Source of the DNA: Burkholderia glumae LMG 2196 = ATCC 33617
GTDB taxonomy: Bacteria > Pseudomonadota > Gammaproteobacteria > Burkholderiales > Burkholderiaceae
DNA: 64,000 nucleotides
Assembly: GCF_000960995.1 (NCBI RefSeq)
Contig: NZ_CP009434.1
Location: 1,550,001-1,614,000, forward strand
Direction of reading: 5' to 3'
Shown here: positions 35,301 to 41,818 of the stretch, piece by piece
Position numbering within the stretch: the stretch's first letter is position 1
Layout: each line of letters starts with the position of its first letter
The notes under the pieces: model-generated
Seen by the model: the letters and a program-made list of their open reading frames with translations, nothing else
Told to the model about the DNA's origin: nothing
Databases searched by the model: none
Position numbers and translations under genes: made by a program

Positions 35301-37929
35301 CGAGGAGCGGGGTCTGGTCGGTGGCGGTCACCGTGACCGTGCGCGAGGCGAGCGGGCTGCTCAGCGCGCCGTCGTTGACCTGGTAGCTGATGGTGCGGGT
35401 GGCGCTGGACGGTACGACCAGGTCGCTCGTAAACCGGATCGAGCTCAGCGCGGCCTGCCATTGCGCGAGGGACGCGCTGCTGGCCGAGCTCAGCGTCAGC
35501 AGGCCCGAACTGGCGTCGTACACGCCGGCGATGTCGCCCATCGTGGCCGGGTTCGAGGTGAACAGCAACTGGTCGTGGGCGGCCTGGAAGTTGCCGGTGA
35601 TCGCCACGGTGGCGCTGACGAGCGTTGCACGGTTGCCGTCCGTGACGGTCAGGCCGGGATCGATCGCCACCGGCGTCGAGGTGGTGTTGTCGCCGGTCAC
35701 GAACGCCGCCGAGCCCGAATCGGTGATCACGTTCGGGCCGGCCGTCACGACCACGCTGTGGTGCAGCAGCGCGCTGGTCTTGGTGCCGTCGCTGACCGAG
35801 AACGTGATGTCGCGCGTGCCGCCCGTGGTCGATATCGAGCTGGCGAACGTGACGGCGTCGAACGCGTGCTGCCATTGCAGCGCGGTGGCCGTGCCGCTCG
35901 CCGAGACCAGCGTCAGCTGGTGGGTCGACGAGTTGTAGCTGCCGGTGATGTCGCCGTAGAGCGTCGAATTGGTGTTGCTGAAGGCCAGTGTGTCGTCGGA
36001 GCCGAAGCCGCTGCTGATCGCCACGGTGCCCGACGCCAGGCCGGGGCTGTCCGCATCGCTGACCTGCAGGCCGCTGTCGATCGCCGTGGCGGCGTTGCCG
36101 GCCAGATAGCCGGTGCTGGTCGAGCCGCCCTCGGTGAGCACCGGCGTCTGGTCGGTGGCGACGATGTGCACGCTGTGGGTTGCCGCCGTACTCGAATAGG
36201 TACCGTCGGTAAACGAGAACGAGACCGTGCGCATGGTGGTCACGAGATTGGGCGAGGTCAGCGAGCTCGAGTACGTCACCGATTCGAGCGCGGCCTGCCA
36301 TTGCGCGAGCAGCGGCGTGCCGGTGGCCGTCAGCGTCAGCGTGCCGGTGGAGGCGTTGTAGCTGCTGGTGATGCCGTTTTGCGGCGTGAAGGACAGCAGG
36401 TCGCCGGACTGGAAATTGACGATCTTCACGGTTGCCGACGTGGCCGTGGACGAGACGCCGTCACTGAGCGTCAGGCCCGGGTCGACGGCCACCGCGGTGC
36501 CGCCCGTGCCGGCGCCGTGGTCGGCCGAGGACCAGGTGGTGGTGCTGCCGCTGGTGGTGACGGTGGGTCCGTTGTCGATATAGCTCAGGTTGTCGAGCGA
36601 GGTCAGGAAGCTGCCGCTGTCGTTTCGGTCGATCAGCGAGAACGAGATGACGTTCGTGAAGGCGCTGCCCAGCTGGCTCGACACCGTGCCGAGGAAGCCG
36701 CCCACGGAGGCCGTCGCGAGCTGGATCAGCGCGCTGCTGGTGCCGTTGGCGTAGTTGGCCTGGATGTAGAGGTCGCCGTTGAACGAACTCAGATCGAAGC
36801 TCTGCAGCGAGAACGTATGACCGTTGGCGAGCGAGATGGTCAGGTTGCGCATCGAGGAGGCGCCGTCGGCGTTGATCTCGAGCACGCCGTCGGTCGGGCC
36901 GTTGGTCAGGTCGCTCGGCGGATTGACCGGCGCGTTGGCATCGTTGTAGGCGTAGTTGTTCGCGGCCTGGTCCATCGTATAGACGACGCCGTCCAGCGTG
37001 AACTGCGACTGGCCGATGGACTGGAAGTTGTTGTTGGCCGCGGCATCGTAGGTTTCGGTCGTCACGCCCAGCAGTTCGTTGAACTGCGCCACCGCGCTGG
37101 CCGATTCGTTCAGCGCGGTATGGACGTTGCCAACCTGGTATTCGAGCGTCCAGTTGCCGCCGAGCGCGGCGGCGCCGGTCGCGTCGATCGAGGCCGCGAC
37201 GTTCAGGTGGGTGATGCTGGCGATCTGCTGCACCAGTGCCTGGCCGTCGGCGTGCTGGGCCACGTCGCAGCCGTAGATCAGGAAATCGCCGCCGGCATTC
37301 ATCGCCGCGCCGATCCGTGCGAGCTCGGTGCTGTAGGCGGACAGGTCGGAACTCGTCAACCAGGTCGAGCCGACCTGGATCATGCCGTCGCTGCCGTGCG
37401 AGATCAGGCTGATCGATTCGACGCCGTGGTGGGCCTGCAGATAGTGCGCCATCTGCGCGAGGCCGTCGGTGTTCGCGTCGAGCACGACGTACTGGGTGCC
37501 GGCCGGCAGTCCGGCGATCAGCGTCTGGTAGTTCGCCACGCTCGCGTCGATGAACACCACCTGGGTCTGCGCGGCCGGCATCGCGACGCTGATGTCGTTC
37601 CCGGCATTGGCATGCTGCTGGTTCTGTGCGGCTGCGGCGCCGGAGGTCGGGTCGCTCGCCGCGCGCGAGGCGCTGCGTACCGGCTTGTCGACGGCCGGCG
37701 GGTTCGCGGAGGCCGCCGGCGCGGCGGTATCGGTATGCGTTTCGACGGGACGGTGGGCCACCTCGTGCGCGTGCTCGCCTGCATGCGGCTGAGCCGCGAC
37801 GGCGGCCACCGACGCGTCGTAGACGACGCGCGGTTCGAGAGCGAGCAGCAATGGAGAGGCCGCGACGCGCGGCCCGGGCCGGTCCGCGTTCTGTTGGCGG
37901 CTTGCGAACCAGTGCTTGATGAACTTCAT
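29353..37929 (-). CDS. Giant LEPR/DUF4347 repeat protein, probable exported surface protein
   Basis: This 2,858-residue protein is the likely cargo of the adjacent export genes. The N-terminus has no ordinary signal peptide but the motif LLLALEPRVVYDAS (LEPR at 31-34), as in the LEPR-xLL group of very large bacterial proteins. Residues about 125-285 form a DUF4347 domain (VVFIDASVANYQTLIAGLPA; ISHGSDGMIQVG; DFLIYGCDVA). Fifteen cadherin/Ig-like repeats of about 120-145 residues follow, each containing a variant of LAQWQAAL; repeats 8-14 are nearly identical. Near the C-terminus is a putative Ig (He_PIG) domain (LPTWLHYDAARGVLSGTPP). No RTX nonapeptides are present. I chose the ATG at 37929 because GGAGAG lies 7 bases before it; an in-frame ATG at 37944 has no such site. 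An adhesin or biofilm matrix role is inference. Confidence 0.88.
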   Translation of the reverse strand: MKFIKHWFASRQQNADRPGPRVAASPLLLALEPRVVYDASVAAVAAQPHAGEHAHEVAHRPVETHTDTAAPAASANPPAVDKPVRSASRAASDPTSGAAAAQNQQHANAGNDISVAMPAAQTQVVFIDASVANYQTLIAGLPAGTQYVVLDANTDGLAQMAHYLQAHHGVESISLISHGSDGMIQVGSTWLTSSDLSAYSTELARIGAAMNAGGDFLIYGCDVAQHADGQALVQQIASITHLNVAASIDATGAAALGGNWTLEYQVGNVHTALNESASAVAQFNELLGVTTETYDAAANNNFQSIGQSQFTLDGVVYTMDQAANNYAYNDANAPVNPPSDLTNGPTDGVLEINADGASSMRNLTISLANGHTFSLQSFDLSSFNGDLYIQANYANGTSSALIQLATASVGGFLGTVSSQLGSAFTNVISFSLIDRNDSGSFLTSLDNLSYIDNGPTVTTSGSTTTWSSADHGAGTGGTAVAVDPGLTLSDGVSSTATSATVKIVNFQSGDLLSFTPQNGITSSYNASTGTLTLTATGTPLLAQWQAALESVTYSSSLTSPNLVTTMRTVSFSFTDGTYSSTAATHSVHIVATDQTPVLTEGGSTSTGYLAGNAATAIDSGLQVSDADSPGLASGTVAISSGFGSDDTLAFSNTNSTLYGDITGSYNSSTHQLTLVSASGTATALQWQHAFDAVTFASSISTTGGTRDITFSVSDGTKTSALLHHSVVVTAGPNVITDSGSAAFVTGDNTTSTPVAIDPGLTVTDGNRATLVSATVAITGNFQAAHDQLLFTSNPATMGDIAGVYDASSGLLTLSSASSASLAQWQAALSSIRFTSDLVVPSSATRTISYQVNDGALSSPLASRTVTVTATDQTPLLGHGGNAAAFVAGDNTSSTPVAINPAITVTDADGGPLQSATVTITGNYESTDLLAFHNTSSALYGNIAGTYTNGVLTLTSSGSQATLAQWQAALQAVSYTSTAVTPGTGARTISFVVSDGIKSSAAASSTVTVADTDQTPVITGTAGAVTFTQGDNAVSTAVAVDAGITLSDRDNGSFTSATVTIGNFDANGDVLLFSNDGATMGNITAQYLAGTLTLSSAGGSATLAQWQSALRSIQFDDFALTPSGAARTISFTISDGTKTSTAWQRVVNVVRTDQSPILTDSGGATSFTSADNTTSTPVAVDSALTLSDLDSATMASATVSITGNYHAGEDVLALGSGSFGDITATFNSSTGTLTLTSAGASTIAQWQAALRSVTYTDTAAVPQTNSRTITFSVNDGTKPSNASSKLVTVTATPQTPLLGGTASSVSYLPGQAAIPLDSGMTLTDRNVSNPAAQIALSITVQIGSGFQPGDHLTVGNMSSPPVYNLSYDNSTGTLTINSSGSGGTLAQWQQLLDNVEFVTGSNAPLGARSITVTVSDSVRTSQPRTYTLDVISSAPALATTSTGSVGFVAGDNVASTPVAIDPNLTVSDPLGDVVTSATVAIVGNLHSGEDVLGFVNDGVTMGNITAIYNAATGTMTLSSAGASATLAQWQAALRSVTYTDVGITPNTATRLIDISIGTGTQDSNVLQRTVTVARTDQTPLISTGSSGSVAFVAADNAPSTPVAIDNGINLADLDNATLASATVQIGAGFHAGEDVLGFVNDGATMGNITATYNAATGTLTLSSAGASATLAQWQAALRSVTYTDTAVTPSTATRSIGFTVNDGTKTSAAYSRNVTLTDTDQTPVLSTGSSGPASFLAGDNAASAPVAIDSGIVVSDLDNATLASATVRIGTGFHAGEDVLGFVNDGATMGNITATYNAATGTMTLSSAGASATLAQWQAALRAVTYTDTAASPNTATRSIDFTVNDNAKTSAVYSRNVTVTATDQTPLISTGSSGSVAFVAADNAPSTPVTIDNGITLADLDNATLASATVRIGAGFHAGEDVLGFVNDGATMGNITATYNAATGTMTLSSAGASATLAQWQAALRAVTYTDTAVTPNTATRSIGFTVNDGVKSSTTLSRNVTVADTDQTPIASTTSTGPAAFVAGDNAPSTPIAIDSNIALVDLDNPTLASATVQIGAGFHAGEDVLGFVNDGATMGNITAAYNAATGTMTLSSAGASATLAQWQAALRSVTYTDTAVTPDTASRTISFTVSDGVKTSMPLTRAVSVAATDQTPIVTSTSSGTAAFVSADNAASTPVAIDAGITLADLDNATLASATVRIGTGFHAGEDVLGFTNDGATMGNITATYNAATGTMTLSSAGASATLAQWQAALRAVTYTDTAVTPNTATRSIDFTVNDNAKTSAVYSRNVTVTATDQTPLISTGSSGSVAFVSGDNAPSTPVAVDAGITLADADNPTLASATVRIGAGFHAGEDVLGFVNDGATMGNITATYNAATGTMTLSSAGASATLAQWQAALRSVTYTDTAVTPDTATRSIGFTINDGVKSSTTLSRNVAVTATHQTLVVSASDTPLTYTADGKAATVARVGVGITLTDRNGTPPVSATVAIGAGFDPKHDLLAFNASAATGDIAASYDAGTGTLKLTSASGTATLAQWQAAITAVTYRDTQLENKAGSRTLIFTLSDGTSTSQPLTRTLQIQASQDPVGTPILPGTPAIGLEPPVGAAPPSSSRGNPLLVTDINGHSDGVSNPVIVLTELQAPNGFGAITPRTTFTFAAHGHRDASLGDTHVSALDSIVPASTEAPPAATRTLPTADVHPLQQAGSRFALPVAPLVGAPAGRESVPGAANEVAVTLAGGAPLPTWLHYDAARGVLSGTPPAGVRSVHVTLLVRDAAGNATRRDVVVRFDAPAAQRASGHARDAAQPSSRPANRPAVTDQPHAALPASKASLAAQFASAHAVLHVARSDAVPSEPRQATTERRS
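30610..33520 (-). repeat. Seven nearly identical tandem repeats of about 432 bases
   Basis: Inside the giant gene, units spaced 426-438 bases (about 144 codons) recur almost unchanged at DNA level, for example the block encoding GEDVLGFVNDGATMGN and NAATGTMTLSSAGASATLAQ. Variation concentrates in a short stretch of each unit. Eight more repeats on the other sides are clearly diverged. High identity implies recent duplication or gene conversion, and copy number may vary between strains or be collapsed in short-read assemblies. Confidence 0.9.
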
Positions 37930-38033
37930 GATGGTGCTCTCCATACGGCTTTGGCCCGATGCCGCGCCCGCGTTGCCGGAGGCATGCCGCGCACCCTCCG
38001 GGACGATGATTGATACCGACTACCCCGCGGCGC

Positions 38034-38651
38034 TCACGGGCGCGTCGGGTACACGCCTTCCATGGCGATGATGAAATTCACGCCCAGATACGGGTTGCGG
38101 ATCGGAAACGGCGTCCCCATGCCGGTCTGCGAGTTCGTGACGGTGGGGGGGGCGGTCGTCACGCTGGCGTTGAACGGCAGCAGGTTCGTGTTGGCGGCGG
38201 CCGTGCTGTAGATCGTCGCGGAGTGGCCCGATGAAGAGGCCGGGCCGAGCACCATGTTGTTCGCCGGCGCGGATTGCGGTGCCGAGGTGTTGGTGGTGGC
38301 CGGGATCGAAATCGAGATGGTGCTGGTGCCGCCTCCGCCCGCCACGGTCGCGACGTGGGTGTGGGTCGGCAGCTGGTTGGTCGTCAGCGTGACCGTTTCG
38401 GTGCCGCCCTGCTGGCCGCGCGTGACCGGCGTCAGGCCGGGGGCGCCGGTGCCGACGCCGACCGGCGAACGGCTGCGAAAGTCAGGCAGGTTGAAGGTCG
38501 TCACGCCGGTGCCGCCGTAGGCGGTGCCGAGCAAGGCGAACAGCGCGTTGTTCTGTGCAATCGTGACGCTCTGGCCCAGACAGAGCGCCCAGCCCGCGGG
38601 CGCGAAGTCGAACGCGACCATGCGGATTTCACCAAGGTATTGATCGGACAT
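38034..38651 (-). CDS. Phage tail collar domain protein (Mdp family)
   Basis: This 205-residue protein is of the microcystin-dependent-protein (Mdp) type. It starts with the tail-collar domain MSDQYLGEIRMVAFDFAPAG followed by WALCLGQSV, ALFALLGTAYGG, TFNLPDFRSRSPVG and a His pair in LPTHTHVA, then a Gly/Ser/Thr/Asn-rich middle and the typical ending NPYLGVNFIIAMEGVYP. Related domains trimerise in phage tail fibres; chromosomal Mdp proteins are of unsettled function. I chose the ATG at 38651, preceded by CAGGAG, over a longer basic extension. It lies 104 bases ahead of the giant gene and 65 bases after the DUF6916-like gene, all on one strand. No other phage genes are near, so this is not a prophage piece; a surface or assembly role alongside the giant protein is plausible. 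Confidence 0.85.
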   Translation of the reverse strand: MSDQYLGEIRMVAFDFAPAGWALCLGQSVTIAQNNALFALLGTAYGGTGVTTFNLPDFRSRSPVGVGTGAPGLTPVTRGQQGGTETVTLTTNQLPTHTHVATVAGGGGTSTISISIPATTNTSAPQSAPANNMVLGPASSSGHSATIYSTAAANTNLLPFNASVTTAPPTVTNSQTGMGTPFPIRNPYLGVNFIIAMEGVYPTRP

Positions 38652-38716
38652 CTTGACTCCTGAAGGAGATCGGTGGGGAAAGGGGCAGGGTTGGCGCCGA
38701 CGGCGCACCACTGCCG

Positions 38717-39076
38717 TTATGCGTCCGACGACGAGGCACCGGCGGTGGCGGCCCGCGGATCGTCGGCCAGGCGCCGGTGAATGACGATGCCGAGGGTGCC
38801 AGCCCCGGTTTCGAGCGGGCGCATCGGCGAGGCGAACAGCAGCCAGGCGCGGCCGTCCGGCGCACAGAAGCGGTAGGTGTCCTGCGGCAGCCTCACGTTG
38901 ACGGGCAGCTCGAAATTCGCCTTGTAGCAGGTATGGTCTTCATCCATCGCCAGGCCCGGCGGCGCGCTCAGCAGGCGGGCCTGGGTCAGCGGCTCGGCCG
39001 CGTCGTCGGCCGTCGCGATGATCAGGACCTGGCCGAGCAGTTGCTCGAGCTCGTCATGGGTGGGTAGTGCTGACAC
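38717..39076 (-). CDS. DUF6916-like small protein
   Basis: This 119-residue soluble protein resembles DUF6916 proteins, small proteins that accompany Mdp tail-collar genes: a helical start (THDELEQLLGQVLIIATAD), a beta-rich middle with NFELPVNVRLPQDTYRF and a closing GRAWLLFASPM. No catalytic motif or export signal is visible. It ends with an acidic Ser/Ala tail. It is followed after 65 bases by the tail-collar gene. It may be a chaperone or structural partner of the collar protein. The family assignment is from pattern memory and is moderately sure. Confidence 0.62.
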   Translation of the reverse strand: MSALPTHDELEQLLGQVLIIATADDAAEPLTQARLLSAPPGLAMDEDHTCYKANFELPVNVRLPQDTYRFCAPDGRAWLLFASPMRPLETGAGTLGIVIHRRLADDPRAATAGASSSDA

Positions 39077-39360
39077 GTTTCATTTCCTTGGCGTTTGGTC
39101 CATACGCCCGCCCGTCACGCGCCCCGTGGCGGCGCGAAAGGGCGATCCTTTCGTTATACTTTCGCTCGGTTACGGTGATGCTGCCTGGCACCGTTTCCGA
39201 TCGCTGCCACGCGCCGCCCGACACGCAATCCGGTCGGTGCTACTCATGGCTTTAAAATGCCCGGGTTTTTACCAATCATCCCGTTTGTCGGGTTTACGAC
39301 GCTGCCGCGTTTTTCTGAAGTGGCGGGACGTGCATTCGCTCGGCTATATCAAGAATTTAC
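39077..39360. other. Intergenic gap between GNAT and DUF6916-like genes
   Basis: These 284 bases hold no gene. T-rich stretches (GGGTTTTTACC near 39260 and CGTTTTTCTG near 39310) and TTATACT/TTTAAAAT hexamers look promoter-like but point along the plus strand, where no gene follows; a small RNA cannot be excluded. Confidence 0.35.
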
Positions 39361-39966
39361 TTAAACGGCCATGGCAGGGTTGGTCGTTGCTTGGCGCAGC
39401 CGCGATAGCGCAGTGGCCGGTAAATCGAACGGCACCGCTTCGCGGCGCATCGTGTCGTACACGCCGCCGCTGGCCACCTTGACGAAACCGAGTCGCCTAT
39501 ACAAGCGCTGCACCGGATTATCGGCCTCCACGTTGAGGCTGACCGGCAGCCCCTGTTGCACCGCCTCGGCAATCACCGCATGCATCAGCCGCGTGCCGAT
39601 GCCCCGTCCGCGCCATGCCGGCAGCAAGGCGATGTCGATCACCCGCACCTCGTCGCCCAGTTGCCGGGGACGCCAGGCATGATAGAGGCGGCCGACCGCC
39701 GTGCCGCGGAACGAGACGACGTCGAAGCAGCCTTGCCGGTAATGATCGTGGTAATACTGGTGCTGAAGCTGGAACTGCTCGCGCAGGAACGCCTCGACGC
39801 GCTCGGGCTCCCAGCCAGTGCGCATGAATTCCTCGCGGCGGGTGCTCGTGAACACTTCGCAAAGCCATGACAGATCGGCCTGCGTGGCGGCCCGCAGGGT
39901 CAATTCGGCATCGGCGCGCAGGGCTGCGGCAGGCGGCTGCGGAACGGGGACCGATTCGAATGTCAT
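39361..39966 (-). CDS. GNAT family N-acetyltransferase
   Basis: This 201-residue GNAT enzyme shows ELTLRAATQADLSWLCEVF at the start, the acetyl-CoA loop in VIDIALLPAWRGRGIGTRLM (Q/RxxGxG/A as RGRGIG), VSLNVEADNPVQRLYRRLGF as motif B and a regular C-terminal strand. The first 25 residues are Pro/Ala-rich. It is on the same strand as, and 284 bases ahead of, the DUF6916-like, tail-collar and giant genes; GNAT genes are often found beside Mdp genes, so it may belong to that locus and modify one of its proteins. The ribosome-binding site is weak (GGTTCC). The substrate is unknown. Confidence 0.82.
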   Translation of the reverse strand: MTFESVPVPQPPAAALRADAELTLRAATQADLSWLCEVFTSTRREEFMRTGWEPERVEAFLREQFQLQHQYYHDHYRQGCFDVVSFRGTAVGRLYHAWRPRQLGDEVRVIDIALLPAWRGRGIGTRLMHAVIAEAVQQGLPVSLNVEADNPVQRLYRRLGFVKVASGGVYDTMRREAVPFDLPATALSRLRQATTNPAMAV

Positions 39967-40222
39967 GGAACCAAATATTTGAAATGACTGGCGAAAAAAA
40001 TGCCAGTCGAGATGCTAACCAAATGTCAGGTGAGCGGCAACCGGATTTTATTCAGGGGAATACGGTAATTGCCCGGATACGTTTGCGCGCGCATTCTTCT
40101 AATTCTTTTGCCCGTTTTTTTCTGGTGAATTAGGTAGTGCCGGAATTGTGAAAATCTGTGTCTGCTTAGAAGGCAAAGTGAAAGAATTGAAAAGCTCGGC
40201 GGCGCCCGGCCGCGCGCCCAGG
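39967..40222. other. AT-rich promoter region of the GNAT-led locus
   Basis: There is no gene here. This AT-rich tract is the only strong break in the strand-uniform locus before the peroxidase terminator and is the likely promoter region for 39966 downward. Two palindromes next to the start codon are annotated separately. Confidence 0.5.
39972..40008. promoter_or_regulatory. Palindrome CAAATATTTG plus GACTGGC/GCCAGTC inverted repeat
   Basis: CAAATATTTG at 39972-39981 is a perfect palindrome 5 bases ahead of the GNAT start. GACTGGC (39986-39992) and GCCAGTC (40002-40008) form a 7-base inverted repeat around a 9-base A/T-rich spacer. Together they sit where operators or a leader hairpin of the minus-strand locus would lie. 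Confidence 0.45.
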
Positions 40223-40248
40223 AAAAACGCCCCTGCGGGCAGGGGCGT
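40223..40248 (-). terminator. Rho-independent terminator of the peroxidase operon
   Basis: On the minus strand a 10-base perfect stem (ACGCCCCTGC / GCAGGGGCGT) with a 2-base loop is followed by TTTT, about 50 bases after the di-haem peroxidase stop. Confidence 0.85.
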
Positions 40249-40295
40249 CGGGCGTGCCGGGCTCGGCGCGGCGCCGGGCGGCGCCGTCGGTGTGC

Positions 40296-41720
40296 TTATC
40301 TCGGCTTGGGATCGTCGTCGAGCGTGTGCAGGAAGGCGATGATGTCCTGGATGTCCGCCTGCGTCATGGCGGGCGTGTCGCCGAACTTGCGGTCGAACGG
40401 GGCGTCGGTCACGTCGACGTTGGCCCGGTATCGGGCCGGAATGTCGTCGTACTTCTCGATCTTGCCGTCCGGGCCGCGCGGGTAGAACTTGCCGGGGTCG
40501 GTGTTGCGCGCGTTGTAGAAGTCCATCACGTGCTGCAGGTCGTGGTAGATCCCGTTGTGGAAGAACACGTGGCGCGTGGCGGCGTTGCGCAGCGTCGGCG
40601 TGAGGAACATCGAGCAGTACTGCGACTGGTCCTTCAGGTCGGTGCGGAACGGGCCGCACACGCCGATATCGTAGAACGACGGGTCCTTGTTTTGCGGAAG
40701 CGCGCGGTTGCGCGGCACGCCGAGCGCCTCGTACTGGTAGTCGGTAAACATCGGCGGCAGGCCTTCCGGGCTCGGCTGGGAGAGGTGGCAGCCCGCGCAG
40801 TTCGCCTTGTTCGGGTCGTTGAACAGCCGCAGCCCGTTCAGCTCCGCATGGCTCAGGCGCGCCTTGCCTTCCAGCCAGCGGTCGTACTTGCTGTTGTACG
40901 GATGGAACGAGGGGTCCTCGTACTGGTAGCGCGCGATCGCGAAGACGATCTCGGAGGCCGCCAGCCGCTTGTCCTTGAAGATGTTGTCGCCGAACATCTG
41001 CTTGAGCGGTGCCGCGTATTTGCTGTTGGCCACGCGCGCGACCACGTCCTCGACATTCGGATTGGCCATCTCGACCGAATTGAGCAGCGGCCCCAATGCC
41101 TGCTGCTGCAGCGTGTCGGCGCGGCCGTCCCAGAACAGGCCGCCCTGCGGCACCATCTGCACCGCGGCCGGGCCGCCGGCCGTCTTCTGCGCCTTCACCA
41201 CGCCGGCGTTCTGCGTGGCCAGCTGCTGCACGCTGGGCGCGGCGTCGTTCTCGCCCGCGTCCGGGCCGATGCTGAAGTTCGGCTGGCGGTTCAGGTACAT
41301 CAGCGAGGGCGGCGGGCGGTAGCCCGGCAGGTCCAGGTTCTTGCCGCCGAGCTGCACGTCGAGGTCGTTCGGCGGGCCGTAGGCGTGCGCCGGGCTGTGG
41401 CACGACGCGCACGACATCTTGCCCGAGGCCGACAGCATCGGGTCGAAGAACAGCGCCTTGCCGAGCAGCGCGACGGCGGAAAGCGGCTGGTCGACCGGGC
41501 GTTTCAGCACGACCGGATGCGGATTCGCGCCCGTCAGGTTCTCGACGATCTCGCCCACCGCGTCGGGCACGTCGGCCGGGAACGCGATTGCGTAGCCGGC
41601 ATAGCCCACCGCGGCCAGCGCGGCGGCGCCGACGAGCGTCAGCACGATGGTGCGCAACGGATGGCGGCGGGGCGCCGGGGAGGAGGGAGGGACGGCGGGC
41701 GTGGCGGAAAGCTCGTTCAT
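40296..41720 (-). CDS. Di-haem cytochrome c peroxidase (CcpA/MauG superfamily)
   Basis: This 474-residue protein has an N-terminal membrane anchor (about residues 22-46) and two c-type haem sites: CASCH (Cys104, Cys107, His108) and CAGCH (Cys308, Cys311, His312). The domain order and segments such as LGKALFFDPMLSASGKMSC and TPTLRNAATRHVFFHNG are those of bacterial di-haem peroxidases, which reduce hydrogen peroxide with electrons from cytochrome c in the periplasm. It is longer than classical CcpA by the anchor and a loop around 160-200. I chose the ATG at 41720, which gives the anchor as first feature; the frame extends to 42044 but overlaps the upstream gene. It follows the phosphoesterase gene after 98 bases, with a terminator between, so it may be expressed partly by read-through or from its own promoter. 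Confidence 0.9.
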   Translation of the reverse strand: MNELSATPAVPPSSPAPRRHPLRTIVLTLVGAAALAAVGYAGYAIAFPADVPDAVGEIVENLTGANPHPVVLKRPVDQPLSAVALLGKALFFDPMLSASGKMSCASCHSPAHAYGPPNDLDVQLGGKNLDLPGYRPPPSLMYLNRQPNFSIGPDAGENDAAPSVQQLATQNAGVVKAQKTAGGPAAVQMVPQGGLFWDGRADTLQQQALGPLLNSVEMANPNVEDVVARVANSKYAAPLKQMFGDNIFKDKRLAASEIVFAIARYQYEDPSFHPYNSKYDRWLEGKARLSHAELNGLRLFNDPNKANCAGCHLSQPSPEGLPPMFTDYQYEALGVPRNRALPQNKDPSFYDIGVCGPFRTDLKDQSQYCSMFLTPTLRNAATRHVFFHNGIYHDLQHVMDFYNARNTDPGKFYPRGPDGKIEKYDDIPARYRANVDVTDAPFDRKFGDTPAMTQADIQDIIAFLHTLDDDPKPR

Positions 41721-41774
41721 GCTGGTGTGGTCGAGTCGGGGTGGCCGCCCGAGACGGCGGCCGCACAGGCAAAA

Positions 41775-41796
41775 GGCCGGCGCTCGCGCGCCGGCC
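41775..41796 (-). terminator. Rho-independent terminator after the phosphoesterase gene
   Basis: On the minus strand GGCCGGCGC and GCGCCGGCC form a 9-base perfect stem around a 4-base loop, followed by TTTT. It lies between the phosphoesterase stop and the peroxidase start. Confidence 0.82.
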
Positions 41797-41818
41797 GGTT
41801 TCGTTACATCGTGGCGGA

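Noticed and set aside
29353..37929. RTX adhesin secreted by a classical type I system
   Set aside because: There are no GGxGxDxxx nonapeptides, no C-terminal T1SS signal that I can see, and no ABC transporter gene in the operon.
38034..39076. Prophage remnant
   Set aside because: Only an Mdp-type collar gene and its usual small partner are present; there is no integrase, capsid, portal or lysis gene.
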